A stretch of 51,431 bases of DNA from a bacterium 1XD21-70 (GCA_003669055.1 RAYB01000038.1:1-51431); one strand, 5' to 3'. Positions 23,118 to 32,815 are shown, numbered from the stretch's first letter. Numbers and translations are program-made. The notes: generated from the letters alone by a model not told the origin.

Positions 23118-24341
23118 TTATACAGCATCCCATTGGGCAAATGCACCGCCCATAGCTCTCACAAGTTGATCTGGCCTGTTGTATTTGACCTTGGCGTAAA
23201 TGTCCATAGTGATTTTACTGTTTTCATGGCCTGCCAGGTATTGGACCGTTTTGGGGTCCACCGATGAATGAATCAGATTTGTGATATAAGTATGACGCAG
23301 CTGGTGCGGTGTAACTTCAAAATCCAGGCTGTAAACAACTTTGCCATTATGGGCTGCTTTTTCTCCGAGGACCGGTGTAACCGTATGCTTTACGCGCTTT
23401 CCATCTTCATACCGGTAATAGCAGCGTTCCTTAACCGTTCTGGTAACAATATACTGCCAAAGCCGCTTGAACTGCGTATAAGACAGTGGTTCACCATCTC
23501 GATTGGCAACCACATAGTCCGAAGTGGAAGTTGCCTTTGCTGCTCTTAAGCACTCTGCCAGACAAATGGGGAGGGGAATGTTTCTCTCCGCCGCTTTTGT
23601 CTTTAACTCGGTGAGAATAACCGGCCTGTTATGCTCTGTGTGCCATGCCCGCCTTACCGTCAGATATGGGGTGTCCGTATCCAGATATACAGAATCCCAT
23701 TGTAACGCAAGGATTTCTTCCCGCCGCAATCCAGCATACAAGCCGAGCATAACAAACACATAAGGCGGTAAACCCCGAATAGCATCTAAAAGGCGTTCTG
23801 CTTGTTCATCTGTCAATGCCTGCCGTTCCGCTTGAGGAACACCCCCGCCCTTTGCATCCAAATACATAGTCGGATTTTCGTCAATCACATGGCTCTCTTT
23901 CGCTGCCCGGAAAATGGACTTATAAAGAATCACCACCGACTTGTAAACCGAAGCCGATTTTTTTGAAACAGGAACAAGTGCCAGCTGAATGTCATCCAAT
24001 GTTACATCTGCCATCCGTTTTTGCCCCAGCTCTTTGATGATATGCCGCCGCACCTTAGATGTATAATCAGTCAGTGTGGTGGCACGAATATGAACCGACT
24101 GCATCAGCAGCCATTTTTCGCAATATTCAGCAACAGTGGGCGATTTCCGATGAAAAGTGGCATTGTCAATCTGCTCCAATGCCTCTATTTCTCTATCGTA
24201 CAGTTCTTCAGGCGTTCTTGCATAAAGAGCGATGAGCTTTCCATTCGCATCTCTTATCCTGGTTCTGTAATACAGGACACCTCTTTTCATGACAGTGCCA
24301 TATTCCGGAATTACAACTTTTCTTCTTGCCAATTCCGTCAC
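23118..24341 (-). CDS. Tyrosine recombinase/integrase, second of two tandem copies
   Basis: This 407-residue integrase is paralogous to the one at 21760-22971 and shares long identical segments such as VDPKTVQYLAGHENSK. Catalytic residues are Arg in YAGLRREEI (about residue 213), H346-Q-L-R349, H372 and Y382. The C-terminal domain and the core-binding domain are complete. It follows the excisionase-like gene on the same strand after about 75 bases, the order usual for xis-int. It is therefore the more typical partner of that excisionase, while the outer copy may come from a duplication or a second element. Confidence 0.93.
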   Translation of the reverse strand: MTELARRKVVIPEYGTVMKRGVLYYRTRIRDANGKLIALYARTPEELYDREIEALEQIDNATFHRKSPTVAEYCEKWLLMQSVHIRATTLTDYTSKVRRHIIKELGQKRMADVTLDDIQLALVPVSKKSASVYKSVVILYKSIFRAAKESHVIDENPTMYLDAKGGGVPQAERQALTDEQAERLLDAIRGLPPYVFVMLGLYAGLRREEILALQWDSVYLDTDTPYLTVRRAWHTEHNRPVILTELKTKAAERNIPLPICLAECLRAAKATSTSDYVVANRDGEPLSYTQFKRLWQYIVTRTVKERCYYRYEDGKRVKHTVTPVLGEKAAHNGKVVYSLDFEVTPHQLRHTYITNLIHSSVDPKTVQYLAGHENSKITMDIYAKVKYNRPDQLVRAMGGAFAQWDAV

Positions 24342-24416
24342 CTCCTAAAAATAATCTCCAGCGCTGTATCTTTGTTTTACCAGATATACAGGGTTCCAGC
24401 AAGGATACGGAATGAG

Positions 24417-24647
24417 TCATGCTCTGGCACTTCGTGGTTTGCGGTACGTTGTCCCTTTTTCCACCGGCTTCGCACGATGGGTACATTTTGCGATATACTC
24501 CTGAAGGCCCGCATCAGTGAAGTATACGCAACCATTCTGCACATACTGAACATAGGCAATCAGACCGTTATTACGTGCGGCATCCAGCGTGGCAATACTG
24601 ATCCCCAAAATTTTTGCAGCTTCTTTTCGTGTAATAAGTTTTTCCAT
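24417..24647 (-). CDS. Excisionase-like helix-turn-helix protein
   Basis: This small basic protein (76 residues from the ATG at 24647) has a MerR/HTH_17-type DNA-binding fold: LITRKEAAKILGISIATLDA followed by the wing containing GCVYFTDAGLQEYIAK. That is the form of Tn916/Tn1549 Xis. The lysine/arginine-rich C-terminus is longer than average. The frame is open to 24665, but the later ATG gives the canonical N-terminus. It is encoded just upstream of an integrase on the same strand, which supports the excisionase call. Some proteins of this family instead act as regulators of the integrase gene. Confidence 0.8.
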   Translation of the reverse strand: MEKLITRKEAAKILGISIATLDAARNNGLIAYVQYVQNGCVYFTDAGLQEYIAKCTHRAKPVEKGTTYRKPRSARA

Positions 24648-24665
24648 GAAGCATATTCCCTCCAA

Positions 24666-25186
24666 TCTGTCAAGTTTGTCATTGTGCTTTCAAAATCACA
24701 TGAATACGCTGGCAGACGAAACTACCAGCGCATGGTATCTGATCTTGAAATAGAAAGCTATCACAGCAAAAAAGCCGAAGAATCACTTTCTAATTTATAT
24801 ATCTCTGCTTCTCGTCACATTTGCCACGCCCCCTGACGATGGGGACATAACAGGCCGCTCCCGGCAGAGCTGTCATAACTCCGCAGCGCCGTTTTTCTCG
24901 TGCGCCGCAGGGTTCCCCCCAAGTCTTTGGCGGGCCGTGAGGAAGTATCTTTAAGCCCCCGCACCATCATCGCGCCCGGAACGCCATCTCCGGGTTTAAG
25001 GCTGGACGTAGATCGCTCGGATTGCCTGTCTGTCATCACCTCCTGCAAGCAACCGTCCTGGCGGCGCGCCTTTTCCGCTTCGATACGGGTTATGTACCTG
25101 TTATGCCGTATATTCAGTTGTCAAGCTGCAATGAGGGGCAAGAGGACTTGTCCCTTCAATGTGTAGGCATTGGGAAAAGCCGTTTG
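24666..25186. other. Intergenic stretch between Xis-like and sigma-like genes
   Basis: No firm gene is seen. A minus-strand frame at 24815-25036 (MTDRQSERSTSSLKPGDGVP) follows AGGAGGTG, but the spacing to the ATG is too short and no family is recognised, so I give it little weight. In Tn1549-like elements this interval often holds the control region for xis-int. A minus-strand TTGACA is present near 25120, but I could not fix a matching -10 box. Confidence 0.4.
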
Positions 25187-25657
25187 TCACCCTTGATTCA
25201 AAAATATTTTGATTTTTTTCAAACGCTTATAGATGACATTCCGGGAACAGTTCCACAGCCTTGCGACATCGGCCTGCCGGTATCCGTCCACAATGAGCAG
25301 GGTCAGCAGTTCCAGATCGTCCTGCGACAAGTTGCAGAGCCGCCGGTACAGCAGTTCATCCTCCAGGGAGGACAGCCAGCCAAACCGCCGGGTATCCACA
25401 TCGCCGGTATCCCAGGTGCAGGACAGGGATTCAAATTTTCGGAACAGGCAGGACTGCTCGCTCTCGTCCTCACACTGTTCGCTGGGAAGGGCCTGTACGC
25501 GGTTCTGATAGGTCCGCTGGCTGCAAAACCAGGTCCAGTCATATTCCTTCATCGCCGCGATCTGCCTATCGTCCATACCGGCTGCGCGGTATTCCTGTTC
25601 CAGCCGGGTCCATTCTGCATCAAACTTCCTTTTCTCATATCCATAGTGAAAGCCCAT
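25187..25657 (-). CDS. Sigma-70-like helix-turn-helix regulator of the ICE
   Basis: This 156-residue protein starts with the MGFHYGYEKRKFDAEWTRL segment found in a small protein encoded beside xis-int in Tn1549-like elements. The last 50 residues form a sigma region 4-like helix-turn-helix (LLIVDGYRQADVARLWNCSRNVIYKRLKKI). The first half is charged and has a D-W-x-W-F motif. There is no sigma region 2, so it probably acts as a regulator or partial sigma factor that controls element genes. GGAGG precedes the ATG. Confidence 0.75.
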   Translation of the reverse strand: MGFHYGYEKRKFDAEWTRLEQEYRAAGMDDRQIAAMKEYDWTWFCSQRTYQNRVQALPSEQCEDESEQSCLFRKFESLSCTWDTGDVDTRRFGWLSSLEDELLYRRLCNLSQDDLELLTLLIVDGYRQADVARLWNCSRNVIYKRLKKIKIFLNQG

Positions 25658-26131
25658 AGTTTTCCTCCATTTCGATTCAGGCGTGGTTGACGGGTGAATC
25701 GAATAGAGGCGGGGACCGGCAGCCGGGTCCCCACAAACAATGGAGCCTATGAAATTGTCGGGCTATGTAGAAAAAGCGCGGGGCAGGGGGAGGTTTGTCG
25801 TTTCTCTTTCCCCATACAGTGCGCTTTTTGTCTTTTTTGCCAGAATATCCCTTCTTTTTGCCGAAAAAGGGCAGACAAAAACAGGGCGCAGATGATTGTT
25901 GCATCATCTGCGCCCTGAACGTATCGGTTATTCTGTTATTCAAGCCTCTGCCCCATAAGGGCAGAGATAGATCAAAAGGGACGTTTACGCATAGACGGCC
26001 TCCATAAAATTAACCGCTATGCGACAAAGAAGGATTGGGTCAGCCGGGATTGCGGCACCTAATTACCTCACAACGGTATTCGGTTGTATCGCTTTAGGAA
26101 TCTCCAAGGCTGATGCCGCTCCCTTCCCGTC
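25658..26131. other. Intergenic stretch downstream of the SLH protein gene
   Basis: It holds one clear terminator (25882-25917), a small hairpin CTCTGCCC/GGGCAGAG near 25955, and a CGCATAG/CTATGCG pair near 25989-26030. A plus-strand frame ending at 26062 reads INRYATKKDWVSRDCGT without any start codon and may be a coding relic. I see no complete gene. Confidence 0.5.
25882..25917 (-). terminator. Terminator downstream of the SLH surface protein gene
   Basis: Perfect 15-base arms (25882-25896 and 25903-25917) flank a 6-base loop. On the minus strand they are followed by TTTTTGTCTG. It lies about 215 bases past the stop of the large gene. Confidence 0.75.
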
Positions 26132-29100
26132 CTATTTTCTGGCCCCGTCCGGGCCGATGGTGTAGCCGTCAATGGTGGTATTGGCTGACATGGAACCGTC
26201 CGCATAAAAGTAGTACCACTTGCCGTCAATCTGTTTGAAACCGCCGGCAAACATCCAGCCGTTACTGTCCAGCCAGTACCATTTTTTATCGTCTTGCAGC
26301 CAGCCGGTGACAGGCTTGCCGTTTTTCAGATACTGCCAGGAGCCGCTGTGGTTCTGCATCCAGCCCTGGGCGGTCTGCGGGTCAATGACAATCTCCACAA
26401 ACCGCCGCAGGACGGTAGCGACCTCGGCGCGGGTGGCGGTTCCTTTGGGGTCAAAGCGGTTGCCGCCTTTCCCCGCCATGATACCCGCCTGCTGCATGGC
26501 TTTGACCTCCTTTGCCGCCCAGCCGCTGATCTGCGCGTTGTCCGCAAAGGTCACAGCTTCATGGGCAGCCGGCAGGTCATAGCCCAGCTTTTTCGCGTAA
26601 TTTGCCATAATGACCGCCATCTGTTCCCTGGTGATATTGGTGTCCGGGGAAAAGGTGGTGGCGGAGGTGCCGTTTACAATGCCTTTTTCTGCCGCCCAGT
26701 TCACATAAGGGGCATAGTAGGCATCTGCTTTCACATCAGTGAATTTCCCGGTTTTATAGTCGGCTTGGTCGATGCCTGCCAGCCGCCCCAGGGCGGTGAC
26801 GAACATTCCCCGCGTCATGCCGGTGTTGGGGCTGAATTGGTTGTTTCCAGTACCGGAGAGTAGCCCCCGGCTGGCTACGAAGATGATGTTATCCTCGGCC
26901 CAGTGGCCCTTTATGTCTGTAAAGGCCGGAATCGGGTTTTTGTAGCCTATGCCGTAGATGCTGAAATGCCCGGTTTCAAAAACAACCGTACCCAGGTCAG
27001 GGTCATAGCTGGATTTTGTCAGCCATTCCACCTTGCCCTTGCCATCTACATAGACCGCATAGAGATTTCCGGTCTTTTCGTCCTTTGCCGGAGCATAAGG
27101 CAGACGGACAGCGATGGTGTGGCCGTCAAAATCGGTGATCGGCGTTTCTTTCCCGCCGGAGAGATACACCAGCGACAGGTCATAGACCGGCCTTGTGCCG
27201 ATGGCAGCTTTGGCTTCTTTGGATAAACCGGACGGGTCTGTTTTCTTTACCCGGAAAATAACGTCCCCGTTTGCCGATAGGGTATCCAGCCATTTCAGCA
27301 GTTTTGTGTCCATTCCTCCAACAGCCACGCCCTCAATGTTGATTTCCAGCCGCTTCACCTTTTCGCGGACGAGGGTGTTCAGGGTTTGGGCGTTAATAGT
27401 TACGTTAAAAGAGTTCTGTCCTTCTTTTGGCGTGACAGGAATGACAACCGCCACGCCGTTTGCGGTATTGCCGTTCTTTTTGGCGTCGTTCTTTGCCGCG
27501 TTGATGGCAGACTGGACAGTGCCGTTATCCACCGCCACATTCCCGTTTTTATCCGGTGTTGCCGGTTTGGTCTGGCTGGTGGTAGGAGTGTCCGGCTTGG
27601 TTTCGTCGGGACGCGCTACAATCGTGGAGCCGCCGCCGGACGAACCATTGTTGCCGCTGGAAGAACCGCCGCCAGACGAAGAACCTCCCCCGTTGCCGGA
27701 ACCGCCAGAGTTTCCGTTCCCACCGCCGCCGTTAGTACGCTTGGTTACACTGACTGTACAAGTGGCCATAGCACTGCTGTGCTGGGTGTCACCGCTATAA
27801 TTTGCGGTAAAGGTATATGTTGCCGTTTCGTTAGGTAGGGTGGCTTTCCAGCTTGTTCCGCTGCCGGTAACATTGATACTGCTGTCAGAACAGCTTACCG
27901 TTGCCTCTCCGCCGGAGGGCAGACCGCTGATTGTCAGTGTCACCGTTCCACCGCCAGTGAGAGAGTCAGGAGTTGCTGCTATGGTTAATTGAACGGGGAT
28001 TTTGTCCGTTACAGTCAGCTTGCCGTTTACATAGGTGATCTGGTAGCTGTCCCCGTTGGTCAGTATGCCGCCGCTGATGACAATGGCATATTCTCCAAGG
28101 GTATTGGTATCTGATACACTGGTTGTCATGGTTGGGTCTGTCGTAAAGGTATCGCTGTTCACCAGCCCCGCCGCCTGATAGGTCAGTGTCGGCATAGCCG
28201 CGCCTTTTACCACGGTAAAGCTGTCTGCCGTTAGGGTAATCGGCCTTTTTCCGATGGTCACGGAAATGGCTGCCACGGCTTCATTGTAGTTGTTGTCCGC
28301 CGCTTTTCTTGCGGTGATTGTGACAGTTCCGGCTTTGCGGATGGTCGCGGTGCTGCCATTGATGCTGATAATGGACGGGTCGGAGCTTGTAAAGCTGACC
28401 ACGCCAGAGCCGTTGCCGCCGGTGACAGCAAGGGTAAACGCCGGATCGCCGTAGGTCTTTGCTTCCACCGGGGAAATGGCAAAAGATTCCTGATTTTTCT
28501 TTGCCGCGTCAAAGGTCAACTGGCCGTTAGCCTCTTTGTAGTTGGTATCGCCGCTGTATGCCGCTGTGACCGTGTACTCCTTGTCGGACAGGTTTTCCCA
28601 TTTATAGGCAGCTTTCCCGTTCTGCAAGGTCAGGATTTCGTTTAATCCATCGCTGGCGAGGGTGATGCTACCCGCAGGAGCCGCGCCGTTCTGTGCGCCG
28701 GTAACGGTGACAAGCAAATCTGCCACCCTGCCTTTTGCGCTGTCGCTCATTTTTACCTCTACTGTGACGGCAGGAGTAGCCTGTGCCACAGTGACATTCA
28801 CATCCTGCGTTTTGGTTGCGATAGGTTCATAATTCTGCTCGGTGGAATTGCTTGGCGTAAAGGTCACGCTGTATCCAGATGTCCCAGCGGTTGGAACGGT
28901 ATCCGGGTTCTTCCATGCAAAAGAGCCGTATTCTGTACTGCCTCCGCTCAGCGTACTCTCGGATAGTTTCTGCCCATAGGTCAGGCCATTGGCGGCAGGC
29001 CAGGTAATGGCGGGGGCTGCTGCCTTGTTAATTTGCAGTATCAGTACCTGCTCAGTCTCGGCGGCGGTGTAGTTGCCTTTCGCCCGGATACTTGCCGTTA

Positions 29101-32100
29101 TGCCGTTGAATCCGGCATCGGTGGGCAGCACGAGTTGGTTGGTAAAACCAGGCCAAGTGTAATAAATCGGCCCATCGTAGGTTTCCCCGTTCACCAGTGT
29201 TATGACCGGCTTGATGTCCGCAGGCTGGCCGGTGTAGGTCAATTCCTGATAGGAGGGGTCCCATGCAATCGTGGGCGTGGCCTTGCCGATGGTGTAGGTT
29301 TTTTCCACCGTACCCCTGTAAACTCCCTTGCCGGTGACGGTGAGCGTATGCTCCCCGGCGCTGGTAAAGTTGCCGGTATAGGTAATCTCATAGTCCGTCC
29401 CCTCGGTCAGCCCGGTAACGGTGACTGTCGGCTTTTGCTCTGTGCCGCTGTAAGTGCCGCTCTCCGCGGACAGTATTACCATGTCCGCCGTCAGTGGATT
29501 GGGGGTAATTGTAATCTCCACCTGGGCCTCGGCCCCGGCCATATTGGTATTCTCAACAAATTTTACAATCAGGGTATACTTATCGTCCTGCCCCGCTTGC
29601 CCCTTTGTCAGCACATCGGCGGCGCTGACCTCCATGGTGTAAATGCCGTCCTCGCCCTTGTCTGCGGGAACTGACACCTGTGTAGTACCCACATACACCA
29701 CCATTTGGCCCTCAGTAGGATCAGCCCTCAGACGAGCCGCCGCTTTTACCGGAGCCGCCCCGGTAGCGGTGGGCGTGGCCTTGACGGTGATGGTGTCATC
29801 GGCGGTGAAGCTGGTGGTTTCCGTTTCTCCGTTGTAGGTTTTTATACCGTCCTCAAACTTCGTGCCGGACTGCAAGAGCGTAATCGTTTTCTGGACGGTT
29901 TTTGTGTTACCGCTGTCGTTTGTATAAGTAGCGGTATAGGTCAAGTCGCTGTCTGCCGCTTTTTCAACCGCCAATGTCCAGCCGCTGACCGTAAAGGTCT
30001 GGCCGCAAATCGTAATGCCTTTGTCCAGCTCGCCGGACAGCTCGGTTGTCAGATACTCCGTCCTGTCCTTCCCGTCATAATAGAGATTGGTGGGGACAGA
30101 GATCATATCCTCCGTCAGATTTTCGGTGGTGAACGCATTGCCGCCGCTTAATGTGCCGCTCCCGGACAGGCTGGCCCCAACGGGGATGTTCAGCGTATAG
30201 TCCGCAGGGACAGTATAGCTCCCGTCCAGGGTCACATCGCCGCAGACAGTACCCGCGCCGTTCTCAAACACGATGCCGGTGGTTTTGTTGACGGTCGCCG
30301 TTACGGTTGTGTTCCCGCCGTTGCCGATGGGGTCGCCCGCGTATTGACCGCTGGAGTTCCCCGCGCCGCCTTTGGCATCCACAATGCCGCCGGAAATGGT
30401 GACGCTGCCGGTGCCGCCGGGATAATTATTCGTGGTTCCGTACAACTCGTATTTGTACCCACCGCCGCCGCCAATGCCTGCGGCATACTTGCCTCCCACA
30501 GCGGTCACGGCGCCGCCGCTGATGGTGACAGCGCCATCGCCGGATTTGTAGCTGGAGGCTACATTGACGCCACCGCTGCCGCTGCCGCCGCCAATGCCCG
30601 CGCCTTTGTTGCCGCCTGTGGCGTTTACCGTACCGCCGTGAATTTGGATATCGCTGCCGGTGCCACCGCCTACGGTGCCGCCACCGCCGCCGATACCTGC
30701 GCCGCCAGATTGTGTGCCAGTGGACGCCGCTGTGATGCTGCCGCCATAGATGGTGATATTGCTGCCGACACCGCCATTGCCATTGTTACCGCTGGCACCG
30801 CCGCCGATGCCCGCGCCAGTGACGATACCTGCGCCGCTGCTGGCAGTGACCGTGCCGCCATAAATGATGACCGCACCGCTGTTGCCGCCACTCCCGGAGC
30901 TGGAGGTGCCGCCGCCGATGCCCGCACCGCCGCAGTAACCGGACTGACCGCCGCCGGTGGCGTTGATCACGCCGCCGTGAATGGTAATCGCGCCGCTGTC
31001 AGTGGCAGTTCCAGAGCCGCCGATGCCCGCGCTGGCGTTATACTCATAAGTGAATTCATTAAGGAAAAACACACCTGTGGCGTTCAGTGTGCCGGTGCCG
31101 CCGGACTGGGCGTAGATAGTCAGGCTGTTGCCGTCCGTCACCACAATGCCCTTTTCCGCTGTGAGGGTGCAGCCGTTCGTCAGGATCAGGTGTACCTCCC
31201 CGTTGACGGTGATGGGCTGGTCAATGGTGACGGTGCCGCTGACCGCGTACCAGCCCGCAGTCCATGTGACCGCCTCGGCGCTGTTTTCAACGAGGGTACA
31301 GGTTTCGGTCTTGCTCTCATAGGTCACTTGGCTGCCGTCCCAGGACGCCTCTTGATACTCGACAGATTCCGTTATTGGGGCAGGGTCGTTGGCCCCGTCC
31401 AGCGCCCCTTGCAGCTCGTAGCAGCGGGAAAGGTCGATCTGCTCCTGTTCGTCCTCTGTCAGCACTGAAAACAAAGCGAGGATTTCGTCAAGCTGCCCCC
31501 GTACATCCTCCACATTATCCTCCGTCACTTTATCCGGCAGGGCGGCGATCAGGTCCTCAATGGGGCAGATACGGCACTCATAAGTACACGGACTTCCTTC
31601 ACTGTCCTCCGATTCCGGCTGGTAGCCGCAGGCATCGTCATGTTCCTGATGATGCTTGCAGATGCCGGTATCTTCCGGCTGTTTTGTATCTTCTTTTTCA
31701 GCTTTCCCTTTGCAGTCCGACAGGCCGGCATTCTCTGCGCCGCAGACCGGGCAGTCAGGATTGATTTGACCCTCTGTACAGAGGGTCAAACAAGAGCATT
31801 GCTCTTGTTTGATGATTCCTGTTTCCGGTTCCTCGTCGGCTTCGCCGCTGTCCTGCGGATTGCAGATTTCACACACATAGGTGCATGGTGTTCCCGGCGT
31901 ACTTTCGGTGTAGCCGCACTCGCTGTCATGCTCATGCCGGCAGTCTAATTTTTCCGTAATACAGCCGCTTTCCCCATCGCAGATATGGGGGCAGTTTTCC
32001 GGCTCCCGTTCCTCTGCATTTGCCGGTGTAGCCTCGTTGCCCGATACGCTGTCCTCTGTTTCCTCTGGGTAACACTCCGGCGTATGCTCGTGGACGCACT

Positions 32101-32323
32101 CGGTCACTTCGGTGTAGCAGTCCTCTGTGTGTTCGTGGCCGCATGGCGTTCCCGGCGTTTCTTCCTTGTAGCCGCAATCGTCCGTGTGGGCGGTGTGGTG
32201 TTCGCACAGCCTGGTTTCCGGCTGTCCTCTGTCTGCCACCGCATGAACCGGAGTTCCTGACATGGTGACAATCATCACCGCAGACAGCAGGAACGCCAGC
32301 GGCCTCCTTAACTTGTTTCTCAT
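26132..32323 (-). CDS. Large SLH-domain surface protein with MBG repeats
   Basis: This secreted 2063-residue protein starts with a signal peptide (about residues 1-30, ending near VHAVA). Residues 35-250 form a Cys/His-rich module of repeated CxHxH..C units such as CGHEHTEDC and CVHEHTPEC. A glycine-rich right-handed beta-solenoid-like region follows (about residues 360-680, repeats of GAGIGGG and TISGG). Then come MBG/Ig-like repeats (about 980-1560), a Gly/Ser-rich linker and another globular domain. Three SLH domains for cell-wall attachment lie near 1800-1980, and two choline-binding-type Trp/Tyr repeats (WYWLDSNGW, WYYFYADGS) end it. AGGAGGG precedes the ATG. It is probably an adhesin; ligand unknown. 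It follows a pseudo-receiver gene by 51 bases. Confidence 0.88.
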   Translation of the reverse strand: MRNKLRRPLAFLLSAVMIVTMSGTPVHAVADRGQPETRLCEHHTAHTDDCGYKEETPGTPCGHEHTEDCYTEVTECVHEHTPECYPEETEDSVSGNEATPANAEEREPENCPHICDGESGCITEKLDCRHEHDSECGYTESTPGTPCTYVCEICNPQDSGEADEEPETGIIKQEQCSCLTLCTEGQINPDCPVCGAENAGLSDCKGKAEKEDTKQPEDTGICKHHQEHDDACGYQPESEDSEGSPCTYECRICPIEDLIAALPDKVTEDNVEDVRGQLDEILALFSVLTEDEQEQIDLSRCYELQGALDGANDPAPITESVEYQEASWDGSQVTYESKTETCTLVENSAEAVTWTAGWYAVSGTVTIDQPITVNGEVHLILTNGCTLTAEKGIVVTDGNSLTIYAQSGGTGTLNATGVFFLNEFTYEYNASAGIGGSGTATDSGAITIHGGVINATGGGQSGYCGGAGIGGGTSSSGSGGNSGAVIIYGGTVTASSGAGIVTGAGIGGGASGNNGNGGVGSNITIYGGSITAASTGTQSGGAGIGGGGGTVGGGTGSDIQIHGGTVNATGGNKGAGIGGGSGSGGVNVASSYKSGDGAVTISGGAVTAVGGKYAAGIGGGGGYKYELYGTTNNYPGGTGSVTISGGIVDAKGGAGNSSGQYAGDPIGNGGNTTVTATVNKTTGIVFENGAGTVCGDVTLDGSYTVPADYTLNIPVGASLSGSGTLSGGNAFTTENLTEDMISVPTNLYYDGKDRTEYLTTELSGELDKGITICGQTFTVSGWTLAVEKAADSDLTYTATYTNDSGNTKTVQKTITLLQSGTKFEDGIKTYNGETETTSFTADDTITVKATPTATGAAPVKAAARLRADPTEGQMVVYVGTTQVSVPADKGEDGIYTMEVSAADVLTKGQAGQDDKYTLIVKFVENTNMAGAEAQVEITITPNPLTADMVILSAESGTYSGTEQKPTVTVTGLTEGTDYEITYTGNFTSAGEHTLTVTGKGVYRGTVEKTYTIGKATPTIAWDPSYQELTYTGQPADIKPVITLVNGETYDGPIYYTWPGFTNQLVLPTDAGFNGITASIRAKGNYTAAETEQVLILQINKAAAPAITWPAANGLTYGQKLSESTLSGGSTEYGSFAWKNPDTVPTAGTSGYSVTFTPSNSTEQNYEPIATKTQDVNVTVAQATPAVTVEVKMSDSAKGRVADLLVTVTGAQNGAAPAGSITLASDGLNEILTLQNGKAAYKWENLSDKEYTVTAAYSGDTNYKEANGQLTFDAAKKNQESFAISPVEAKTYGDPAFTLAVTGGNGSGVVSFTSSDPSIISINGSTATIRKAGTVTITARKAADNNYNEAVAAISVTIGKRPITLTADSFTVVKGAAMPTLTYQAAGLVNSDTFTTDPTMTTSVSDTNTLGEYAIVISGGILTNGDSYQITYVNGKLTVTDKIPVQLTIAATPDSLTGGGTVTLTISGLPSGGEATVSCSDSSINVTGSGTSWKATLPNETATYTFTANYSGDTQHSSAMATCTVSVTKRTNGGGGNGNSGGSGNGGGSSSGGGSSSGNNGSSGGGSTIVARPDETKPDTPTTSQTKPATPDKNGNVAVDNGTVQSAINAAKNDAKKNGNTANGVAVVIPVTPKEGQNSFNVTINAQTLNTLVREKVKRLEINIEGVAVGGMDTKLLKWLDTLSANGDVIFRVKKTDPSGLSKEAKAAIGTRPVYDLSLVYLSGGKETPITDFDGHTIAVRLPYAPAKDEKTGNLYAVYVDGKGKVEWLTKSSYDPDLGTVVFETGHFSIYGIGYKNPIPAFTDIKGHWAEDNIIFVASRGLLSGTGNNQFSPNTGMTRGMFVTALGRLAGIDQADYKTGKFTDVKADAYYAPYVNWAAEKGIVNGTSATTFSPDTNITREQMAVIMANYAKKLGYDLPAAHEAVTFADNAQISGWAAKEVKAMQQAGIMAGKGGNRFDPKGTATRAEVATVLRRFVEIVIDPQTAQGWMQNHSGSWQYLKNGKPVTGWLQDDKKWYWLDSNGWMFAGGFKQIDGKWYYFYADGSMSANTTIDGYTIGPDGARK
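31765..31812. repeat. Two overlapping perfect palindromes inside the SLH gene
   Basis: 31765-31790 is a 26-base perfect palindrome centred on GTAC. 31786-31812 is a 27-base perfect palindrome with one central base. They share five bases (TCAAA). They lie in the codons for the Cys-rich segment KQEQCSCLTLCTEGQ. Confidence 0.85.
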
Positions 32324-32374
32324 AAAATGCCCTCCTGATATTTTGAAAAATGTATGGTTCCCAATTCCCTGTGC

Positions 32375-32776
32375 TTACAGGCAGTCTATTTCCATTCCCC
32401 GCCAGCAGGCGGGCATCCTCTGCCACGAATCAGTTTTTCCTGCCATGAGTTTCCTTACCGCCTCCCTGAACCGGGATTCCGCAAGCGGGCGGACGATAAA
32501 GTCAAAAATGTGCGTCCGTATCGCAACCCCCGCAAAATAGGGGTCATCCGTAATCCATATCACCAGCGCATCGCCAAACCGCTCCCGGTAAGCGCAGACA
32601 AGCTCCATCCCCTGCGCGCCATCCACGCCTACCACCACAATGTCGTACTTATGTTCCAGGTGGTAATGCCCGTCCATGCTGCCCTGCGACACACGCATTC
32701 CTGGTGACTCATCCGCAAGTATCCCTGAAAGCATCCCATATTCCTGCCTGCTCTTCGTAAAAACAACGGCATCCAT
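32375..32776 (-). CDS. Stand-alone pseudo-receiver protein
   Basis: This protein of about 133 residues has the alternating strands and helices of a response-regulator receiver (KYDIVVVGVDGAQGMELV, then ALVIWITDDPYFAGVAI, then HIFDFIVRPLAESRFREAV) and no output domain. D52 could be the phosphate acceptor. The acidic pair normally at the N-terminus is absent, and the invariant lysine before proline is an arginine (IVRPL). That makes it a pseudo-receiver that may work through protein contact. The open frame extends to 32848, but the ATG at 32776 has AAAGGAGGG upstream. It lies 51 bases before the SLH gene and divergent from a LytTR/GHKL pair, so it probably belongs to the same regulatory module. 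Confidence 0.7.
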   Translation of the reverse strand: MDAVVFTKSRQEYGMLSGILADESPGMRVSQGSMDGHYHLEHKYDIVVVGVDGAQGMELVCAYRERFGDALVIWITDDPYFAGVAIRTHIFDFIVRPLAESRFREAVRKLMAGKTDSWQRMPACWRGMEIDCL

Positions 32777-32815
32777 TCCCGTTCCCTCCTTTTCCCTCCT
32801 GTGAAAACGCAAAAA

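Noticed and set aside
24021-24836. Plus-strand frame across the second integrase start and the Xis-like gene
   Set aside because: Most of it is antisense to two firm genes; only the last 40 codons lie in a gap and have no start of their own.
25677-25943. 88-codon minus-strand frame between the SLH gene and the sigma-like gene
   Set aside because: It crosses the terminator at 25882-25917, has no ribosome binding site and no family resemblance.
30344-31468. Long plus-strand alanine/glycine-rich frame opposite the SLH gene
   Set aside because: It mirrors the glycine-rich repeats of the minus-strand gene, has no ribosome binding site and resembles no family.
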